The translations under genes were made by a program, and so were the position numbers. This document shows, in pieces, positions 58,930 to 64,000 of a stretch of DNA of 64,000 bases. Location of the stretch: the NCBI GenBank assembly GCA_030448105.1, contig JAUJNP010000001.1, positions 103,609 through 167,608 on the forward strand, in the 5' to 3' direction. Every line of letters starts with the position of its first letter. The first letter of the stretch is position 1. Source of the stretch: Acidimicrobiales bacterium. Its GTDB lineage: Bacteria; Actinomycetota; Acidimicrobiia; Acidimicrobiales; Iamiaceae. The notes below the pieces were generated by a model. The model did not search any database and was not told the DNA's origin. It saw only the letters and a program-made list of their open reading frames with translations.

Positions 58930-59546
58930 GGCGCGCGCCACGCCCCCACCACCGCCTCGGTGGTGGTGATGGTGGCGAGCAGGGCGAGGGTGTGCTCGAG
59001 GACGGCGTCGACGTAGTGCGCCGGCAAGCCGGCCACGGCGTCGGCCGGCACCACCACCTGGTACCCGCGGTTGACCGCGTCCATCACCAGGTTGGTGACA
59101 CCCACGTTGACCGACACGCCGGTGACGACCAGGGTGCTCACGCCGAGGTTGCGCAGCACGGGGTCGAGGTCGGTGCCGGCCATGGGGCTGAGCCCGTGCA
59201 GCCGGCAGAGCACCAGGTCGCCCTCCTCGGGACCGAGCTCGGGCACGACGCCTGCCTCCTCGCTGCCTGGGAGAAGGGCCACCGGGGCCTTGCCAACGGC
59301 GTGGAACAAACGGGCGTTGACGTTCGAGCCCCGGCCGTCGGCCCGCCGGGCGGCGACGCAGTGCACCACCTTGGCCTCTGCTGCTCGCGCGGCGGTGCAG
59401 AGGCGGGCCACGTTGGCCACGACCGGGCGGGCCACCTCGGCCATGGCGGGAAGGACCGAGGGCTCGCCTACCACCCCGCGTTGCACCTCCGAGGTCACCA
59501 CCGCGGTGTGGACGGGCTCCACCAGCGCTGCCAGGTCGACGGCCAC
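58926..59546 (-). CDS. Isochorismatase-like protein lacking the nucleophilic cysteine
   Basis: A 206-residue isochorismatase-fold protein ([89 protein letters not shown] in separate strands). In active cysteine hydrolases the catalytic Asp is in xDMQ and Cys follows GvxTDxC. Here these read SEVQ and GVSVNVGV, so Asp is Glu and Cys is absent. Either non-hydrolytic or uses another mechanism. GTG start 15 bp after the type A operator; first gene of the fadD3 operon. Confidence 0.78.
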   Translation of the reverse strand: MAVDLAALVEPVHTAVVTSEVQRGVVGEPSVLPAMAEVARPVVANVARLCTAARAAEAKVVHCVAARRADGRGSNVNARLFHAVGKAPVALLPGSEEAGVVPELGPEEGDLVLCRLHGLSPMAGTDLDPVLRNLGVSTLVVTGVSVNVGVTNLVMDAVNRGYQVVVPADAVAGLPAHYVDAVLEHTLALLATITTTEAVVGAWRAP

Positions 59547-59561
59547 CGCGGGCGACTGTAT

Positions 59562-59576
59562 CTGAGGGGTCGTCAG
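59562..59576. promoter_or_regulatory. Type A operator CTGAGGGGTCGTCAG before the fadD3-tetR operon
   Basis: Palindrome with one degenerate arm, 15 bp before the isochorismatase-like gene and 45 bp before the divergent aldo/keto reductase. It would let the TetR at 56127 control its own operon. Confidence 0.7.
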
Positions 59577-59621
59577 GTTGATTCGGCCGCCTGCGCGCCG
59601 GCGGTGGGGCAGGATTCGGAG

Positions 59622-60626
59622 ATGACCGTTCCCTCTCGCACCCTCGGCCGCTCGGGCCTCACCGTCTCGGCCATGGGCCTCGGCTGCATGGGCATGAGCT
59701 TCGCCTACGGCCCCACCGACGACGACGAGTCGGTGGCCACCATCCACCGGGCGCTCGACCTCGGCGTCACGTTCCTCGACACCGCAGACATGTACGGCCC
59801 CCACACCAACGAGCGCCTGGTGGGCCGGGCCATCGCCGGCCGCCGCGACGACGTGGTGCTGGCCACCAAGTTCGGCATCGTACGCCGCAGGCCCGACGGT
59901 GCGCCCCGCGTGGACGGCTCCCCGGAGTACGCCCGCACGAGCTGCGACGGGTCGCTCGAGCGCCTCGGCGTCGACGTGATCGACCTCTACTACCTGCACC
60001 GGCCCGACGACGCCACGCCCATCGAGGACACCGTGGGAGCCATGGTGGAGCTGAAGGAGGCGGGCAAGATCCGCCACATCGGGCTGTCGGAGGTGTCGGC
60101 CGACACGCTGCGGCGGGCGGTGGCCGTCCACCCCATCACCGCGCTCCAGTCCGAGTGGTCGCTCTGGAGCCGAGACATCGAGGACGAGGTGGTGGCAACG
60201 GCCCGCGAGCTGGGGGTGGGCATCGTGCCCTACAGCCCGCTCGGGCGGGGTTTCCTCACCGGCGCCATCACCTCACCGGACGACTTCGCCGACGACGACT
60301 TCCGGCGGTCGAACCCTCGCGTCCAGGGCGAGAACTTCAACCGCAACCTGGACGTGGTCGCCGAGGTGCGACGGCTGGCCGGCGACAAGGGATGCACCCC
60401 CGGCCAGCTCGCCCTGGCGTGGGTGCTGGCCCAGGGCGACGACGTGGTGCCGATCCCCGGCACGAAGCGTCGCCGCTACCTCGAGGAGAACGTGGCCGCC
60501 CTCGACGTGGAACTGAGCGCCGACGACGTGGCCGCCATCGAGGCGGTCGCCCCGCGGGGCGGCTTCGCCGGGGACCGCTACCCGGACATGCGATGGGTCA
60601 GCTCCGAGACCCCGGCCAAGACGTGA
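59622..60626 (+). CDS. Aldo/keto reductase
   Basis: A 334-residue (alpha/beta)8 aldo/keto reductase of the YajO/AKR13 kind: [40 protein letters not shown] (Asp and Tyr of the tetrad), VVLATKFGI (Lys), [22 protein letters not shown] (His). NADPH-linked carbonyl reduction expected. ATG after a weak AGGA. Divergent from the fadD3 operon across one operator, so possibly co-regulated. Confidence 0.88.
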   Translation: MTVPSRTLGRSGLTVSAMGLGCMGMSFAYGPTDDDESVATIHRALDLGVTFLDTADMYGPHTNERLVGRAIAGRRDDVVLATKFGIVRRRPDGAPRVDGSPEYARTSCDGSLERLGVDVIDLYYLHRPDDATPIEDTVGAMVELKEAGKIRHIGLSEVSADTLRRAVAVHPITALQSEWSLWSRDIEDEVVATARELGVGIVPYSPLGRGFLTGAITSPDDFADDDFRRSNPRVQGENFNRNLDVVAEVRRLAGDKGCTPGQLALAWVLAQGDDVVPIPGTKRRRYLEENVAALDVELSADDVAAIEAVAPRGGFAGDRYPDMRWVSSETPAKT

Positions 60627-60652
60627 GTGGCCTCGAGGGGGTCGCCTAGTAT

Positions 60653-60667
60653 CTGACGACACGTCAG
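60653..60667. promoter_or_regulatory. Type A operator CTGACGACACGTCAG before amidohydrolase
   Basis: CTGACG-n3-CGTCAG palindrome, extended by flanking AT/AT (ATCTGACG ... CGTCAGAT), 22 bp before the ATG. Confidence 0.75.
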
Positions 60668-60689
60668 ATCACGTCGAGGAGCCCCGGCG

Positions 60690-61904
60690 ATGGCCGAACT
60701 GCCGAAGATCATCAGCGTCGACGACCACGTCGTCGAGCCGGCCCACGTCTGGCAGGACTGGCTCCCCGAGCGCTACCGCGATCGGGGACCGCGCGTGGAG
60801 CGGCGGGGCATCGGGTCGATGCGCCACACCGGGGGCGGCCAGTACTCCCAGACCTTCGACCCCGACGGTCCCGCGGCCGACTGCTGGCTGTTCGAGGACC
60901 TCGTCTACATCCACAAGCGGCACGTGGCGGCGGTGGGGTTCGACCGCGACGACATGAGCATGTCGCCCATCACCTACGACGAGATGCGGCCCGGCTGCTA
61001 CGAGCCCAAGGCGCGGGTGGAGGACATGGAGATGAACTGGGTGGAGGCCTCGGTCTGCTTCCCCACCTTCCCCCGGTTCTGCGGTCAGACCTTCACCGAG
61101 GCCAAGGACCGCGACCTCGGTCTGGCTTGCGTCCGCGCCTACAACGACTGGATGGTGGAGGAGTGGTGCGGGGACTCCCGTGGCGCCCTGGTACCGCTCA
61201 TCATCGTGCCCCTCTGGGATGCCGAGCTGGCCGCGGCCGAGGTGCGCCGCAACGCCGAGCGGGGTGTGCGGGCCACCTGCTTCAGCGAGATCCCCCCGCA
61301 CCTCGGCCTGCCCTCGATCCACTCCGGCGACTGGGATCCGTTCATCGGCGCCTGCGCCGACACCGGCACCGTCATCTGCATGCACATCGGCTCCTCCTCG
61401 AGGATGCCAGCCACCTCGGCCGACGCACCACCGGCGGTGGCCGCCACCCTCAGCTTCGGCAACGCCATGGCCTCGATGAGCGACTGGCTGTTCTCGGGCA
61501 AGCTCGTCCAGTTCCCCGAGGTGAAGCTGGCCTACAGCGAAGGCCAGATCGGATGGATCCCCTACATCCTCGAGCGGGCCGACACCGTATGGGAGGAGCA
61601 CCGGGCCTGGGGTGGGGTGCGCGAGCTCGTGCCCGAGCCCCCGAGCACCTACTACTACCGGCAGATCTACGGCTGCTTCTTCCGCGACCGCCACGGCGTG
61701 GCGTCGATCGCCGAGTGCGGCGTGGACAACATCACCTTCGAGACCGACTACCCCCACACCGACTCCACCTGGCCCGACACCAAGGCGGTGGCCACCGAGC
61801 TGATGGCGGGCGTCGACGACGACGTCGTCTACAAGCTGATGCGGGGCAACGCCATCCGCATGCTCGGCCTCGACCTCGACGGCGGCGGAACCGGGCTGAC
61901 CTAG
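60690..61904 (+). CDS. Amidohydrolase-2 family metal hydrolase/decarboxylase
   Basis: A 404-residue paralogue of 49105-50295 with the same metal motifs (IISVDDHVVEPAHVWQDWLP, CMHIGSSSRMP, FETDYPHTDSTWPDTK) and highly conserved central stretches (RFCGQTFTEAKDRDLGLACVRAYNDW, LAYSEGQIGWIPYILERAD). It has an extra insert near residues 40-55 (GSMRHTGGGQYSQTF). Own type A operator. It is followed by an enoyl-CoA hydratase gene 9 bp downstream, so it acts among CoA-thioester enzymes. Confidence 0.86.
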   Translation: MAELPKIISVDDHVVEPAHVWQDWLPERYRDRGPRVERRGIGSMRHTGGGQYSQTFDPDGPAADCWLFEDLVYIHKRHVAAVGFDRDDMSMSPITYDEMRPGCYEPKARVEDMEMNWVEASVCFPTFPRFCGQTFTEAKDRDLGLACVRAYNDWMVEEWCGDSRGALVPLIIVPLWDAELAAAEVRRNAERGVRATCFSEIPPHLGLPSIHSGDWDPFIGACADTGTVICMHIGSSSRMPATSADAPPAVAATLSFGNAMASMSDWLFSGKLVQFPEVKLAYSEGQIGWIPYILERADTVWEEHRAWGGVRELVPEPPSTYYYRQIYGCFFRDRHGVASIAECGVDNITFETDYPHTDSTWPDTKAVATELMAGVDDDVVYKLMRGNAIRMLGLDLDGGGTGLT

Positions 61905-61913
61905 CGTCGCGGC

Positions 61914-62726
61914 GTGCGCCAGTTCTCCACCATCCTCTGGGAGCAGGCCGAGGGCGTGGGTCGAGTCACCCTCAACCGGCCCGAGCGCCTCAACGCCTTC
62001 ACCCTCGAGATGGCCGAGGAGCTCTCCACGCTGTGGCGGGACCTGCGCGGCGACGACACCGTCCGTTGCGTCGTGCTGGGTGCCGCCGGCAGCCGGGCCT
62101 TCTGCTCGGGCATCGACCGGGACTCCGTGCCCGCCGACGGCGGGGTCGACTACGACTTCTCGCCGTTCACCTACGACGACCCCGGCGCCCTGCTGGGCCC
62201 CAAGAGCAACGGCCTGTGGAAGCCGGTGATCGCCGCCGTCGACGGCATCGCCTGTGGCGGCGCCTTCTACCTCCTCGGCGAGGTGGACTTCATCGTCGCC
62301 ACCCGGGCGGCGCGCTTCTTCGACCCCCACGTCACCTACGGCATGCCGGCGGTGTACGAGCCGTTGCTCATGCTCCACCGCGGCATGCCGTTCGGCGAGG
62401 TGCTGCGCATGACGCTGATGGGCACCGCCGAGCACGTCAGCGCCGAGCGGGCCCACCAGATCGGCCTGGTGTCGGAGGTGGTGGCCGACGCCGACGCCCT
62501 TCGCCAGGCGACCGCCTGGGCGGCGCGCGCCATCGCCGCCGCCCCGCCCGGTCCGGTGCAGGCCACCCTGCGCACGCTGTGGGCCGGCCGCGAGCTGTCG
62601 CGCCGCCAGGCCCTCGACCTCGGCAACACCTTCCTCAACCTCGGCATGGACGAGGCGGCGCTGGCCGAGGGCCAGAAGGTGTTCTCCTCCTCGTCGACTT
62701 CCCGCACCGAGCCGCGCGTTCGCTGA
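61914..62726 (+). CDS. Enoyl-CoA hydratase/isomerase
   Basis: A 270-residue crotonase-fold protein: VTLNRPERLNAFTLEM, GSRAFCSGIDRDS (oxyanion hole 1), AAVDGIACGGAFYLLGEVDFIVA (oxyanion hole 2), FDPHVTYGMP. Hydratase Glu positions are partly altered (HVTYGMPAVYEP in place of the usual PEVxxGxxP), so isomerase or other crotonase chemistry is possible. GTG start; part of the operon begun by the amidohydrolase. Confidence 0.83.
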   Translation: MRQFSTILWEQAEGVGRVTLNRPERLNAFTLEMAEELSTLWRDLRGDDTVRCVVLGAAGSRAFCSGIDRDSVPADGGVDYDFSPFTYDDPGALLGPKSNGLWKPVIAAVDGIACGGAFYLLGEVDFIVATRAARFFDPHVTYGMPAVYEPLLMLHRGMPFGEVLRMTLMGTAEHVSAERAHQIGLVSEVVADADALRQATAWAARAIAAAPPGPVQATLRTLWAGRELSRRQALDLGNTFLNLGMDEAALAEGQKVFSSSSTSRTEPRVR

Positions 62727-64000
62727 TGCTCCCCGCGGTGGTGGCCGAGGCCGCCCGCCGGTTCGGCCCGGCGCCGGCCTTCGTCGACCCCGAGGGTCGC
62801 CCGCTCACCTACGAGGACCTGCATCGGAGATCCGACGCGGTGGCCACCGGGTTGGTGGAACGGGGGGTGCGGGCGGGCGACGTGGTCGGCCTGACCCTGC
62901 CCTCGGGGACCGCCTATGTGCTGGCCTACCTCGGCGCGGCCAAGCTCGGCGCCGCCACCGCGGGGGTGAACCCCCACCTGTCCGCATCCGAACGTGACAC
63001 CTGCCTGGCCCAGGTGGCGCCGGCTCGGGTGGTGGCCAGCGACGACGAGGTGGGCGCACTGGAGGCGGCCGGAGGCGGATGCGCCCCGCCCCCGCTCCCG
63101 CCGGACCCGGACCGGCTGGTGGCGGTGGTCTTCACGTCGGGGACCACCGGCACGCCCAAGGCCGCGGTGTTCGCCAACCGCCAGATGGCGGCGGTCACCC
63201 GCATGGACGCCGGCGACCGGTGGGGCGACGGCGCGCCGCTCCCGATGCTGGCCGCCACCCAGTTCGCCCACGTGGGGTTCATGCTGAAGCTGGTCTGGTA
63301 CCTGCGGCTCGGCGCCACCACCCACCTGCTCACGCGGTGGCGGGCGGCCGACGTGCTCGACCTTGTCGAACGGGAGCGCCTTCCCTCCCTGGGCGGGGTG
63401 GCCGCCCAGGTGGCGCTGCTCCTGCGCGACCCCGGGCTCGACCGGCGCGACCTGTCGTCGCTGCACACACTCGTCGTGGGCGGCGGTCCGTCGCCGCCCG
63501 CCCTCGTGGCCGAGGCCCGGCGCCGCTTCGCCGCCGCCTACTCCATCCGCTACTCCTCGACCGAGTCGGGCGGCGTGGGAACCGCCACCGCCTTCGACGC
63601 CGACGACCGGGAGGCCCTCCACACCGTTGGCCGGCCGCGGGGCGGTGTCGACGTGGCGGTGTGCGAACCCGACGACGGGCGGGCCATGCCCGACGGCGAG
63701 GTGGGCGAGGTGCGCCTGCGCTCGCCGGCCACCATGGCGGGCTACTGGGGCGACCCGGACGCCACCGCCGCGGCGCTGCACGACGGGTGGCTGCGCACCG
63801 GAGACCTCGGCCGGCTGGACGAGCGCGGCTGCCTGGTCCTCGCCGGGCGCCAGAAGGAGATGTTCATCCGGGGCGGGTACAACGTCTTCCCGGTGGAGGT
63901 GGAGTCAGTGCTGGGGGGCCATCCGGGCGTGGGCCAGGTGGCGGTGGTGGCCCGGCCCGACCCGGTGATGGGCGAGGTGGGCGTGGCCGTGGTGGTGCCG
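62726..64000 (+). CDS. Acyl-CoA synthetase, truncated by the window end
   Basis: The first 425 residues of an ANL ligase; no stop before the window ends. ATG overlaps the hydratase stop by 1 bp. VFTSGTTGTPKAAVFANRQ, YSSTESGGVG, LRTGDLGRLDERGCLVLAGRQKEMFIRGGYNVFPVEVE are visible; the C-terminal catalytic Lys lies outside. It is more compact than the other synthetases here in the N-terminal domain. Likely activates a carboxylate in the same operon as amidohydrolase and hydratase. Confidence 0.85.
   Translation, partial: MLPAVVAEAARRFGPAPAFVDPEGRPLTYEDLHRRSDAVATGLVERGVRAGDVVGLTLPSGTAYVLAYLGAAKLGAATAGVNPHLSASERDTCLAQVAPARVVASDDEVGALEAAGGGCAPPPLPPDPDRLVAVVFTSGTTGTPKAAVFANRQMAAVTRMDAGDRWGDGAPLPMLAATQFAHVGFMLKLVWYLRLGATTHLLTRWRAADVLDLVERERLPSLGGVAAQVALLLRDPGLDRRDLSSLHTLVVGGGPSPPALVAEARRRFAAAYSIRYSSTESGGVGTATAFDADDREALHTVGRPRGGVDVAVCEPDDGRAMPDGEVGEVRLRSPATMAGYWGDPDATAAALHDGWLRTGDLGRLDERGCLVLAGRQKEMFIRGGYNVFPVEVESVLGGHPGVGQVAVVARPDPVMGEVGVAVVVP

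Noticed and set aside
60669..62456. Long minus-strand frame opposite the amidohydrolase and hydratase
   Set aside because: Gly/His/Val-rich shadow of the plus-strand genes, which carry complete family motifs.

Overview
The window is a very GC-rich, gene-dense stretch of an actinobacterial chromosome. Genes sit in tight operons with many 4-bp ATGA/GTGA overlaps. The gene families (F420-type luciferase-like oxidoreductases, DUF222-HNH, SCO7613-like membrane protein, DUF1707, DUF2510, LigD Pol/PE) point to Actinomycetota. A lineage outside the Mycobacteriales, such as Acidimicrobiia, is plausible but cannot be proved here. I see no rRNA, tRNA, CRISPR array, prophage or intact insertion sequence.

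The core content is a steroid (cholesterol-type) catabolic supercluster. Protein resemblance, judged from memory of the M. tuberculosis families, is strong for side-chain enzymes (fadD19-like 8756-10426; chsE4/fadE26-like 6648-7817 with chsE5/fadE27-like 5502-6638). It is also strong for the C/D-ring (HIP) pathway: the echA20-ipdA-ipdB-ipdC-acyl-CoA dehydrogenase pair-fadA6 operon on the minus strand (31100 down to 24333), ipdF (36821-37603), Rv3548c- and Rv3549c-like SDRs (21486-22403; 31160-31918) and fadD3 (57301-58929). DUF35/OB-fold and Ltp thiolase-like proteins (31966-33608) accompany them. Ring A/B genes (ksh, hsa, kstD) and mce4 are not in the window.

Layout: 4-5436, LIV-type ABC transporter operon; 5502-11574, side-chain operon; 11693-18949, CoA transferase, peptidase, second acyl-CoA dehydrogenase pair and thiolase; 19033-21393, housekeeping or accessory genes including a broken DUF222-HNH gene; 21486-24305, SDR, LLM oxidoreductase and RNA methyltransferase; 24333-33608, the HIP core; 33614-36371, small zinc finger and large membrane protein; 36408-42063, ipdF, MaoC, MsrA, a TPP-enzyme remnant, SDR and acyl-CoA synthetase; 42164-49095, GGDEF, cyclase, dehydrogenases and LigD-like; 49105-55152, amidohydrolase, amidase, EthD, SDR and LLM; 55175-59546, metallopeptidase and the tetR-doxX-fadD3-isochorismatase-like operon; 59622-64000, aldo/keto reductase, second amidohydrolase, enoyl-CoA hydratase and an acyl-CoA synthetase cut by the window end.

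Two recurrent palindromes tie these genes together. Twelve promoter-proximal copies of CTGAnnnnnnGTCAG (best form CTGACGGCCCGTCAG) precede most HIP genes, the LIV transporter, both amidohydrolases and fadD3. Four copies of a KstR-like TnnAACnnGTTnnA box precede other genes. The only TetR gene in the window (56127-56786) lies in the fadD3 operon under a type A site and is the obvious candidate regulator. The operator-defined regulon adds unassigned genes to a steroid pathway: a LIV-type transporter, two paralogous amidohydrolases and a Cys-less isochorismatase-like protein. A dispersed palindromic repeat also sits just downstream of minus-strand genes at two loci, with a possible third.
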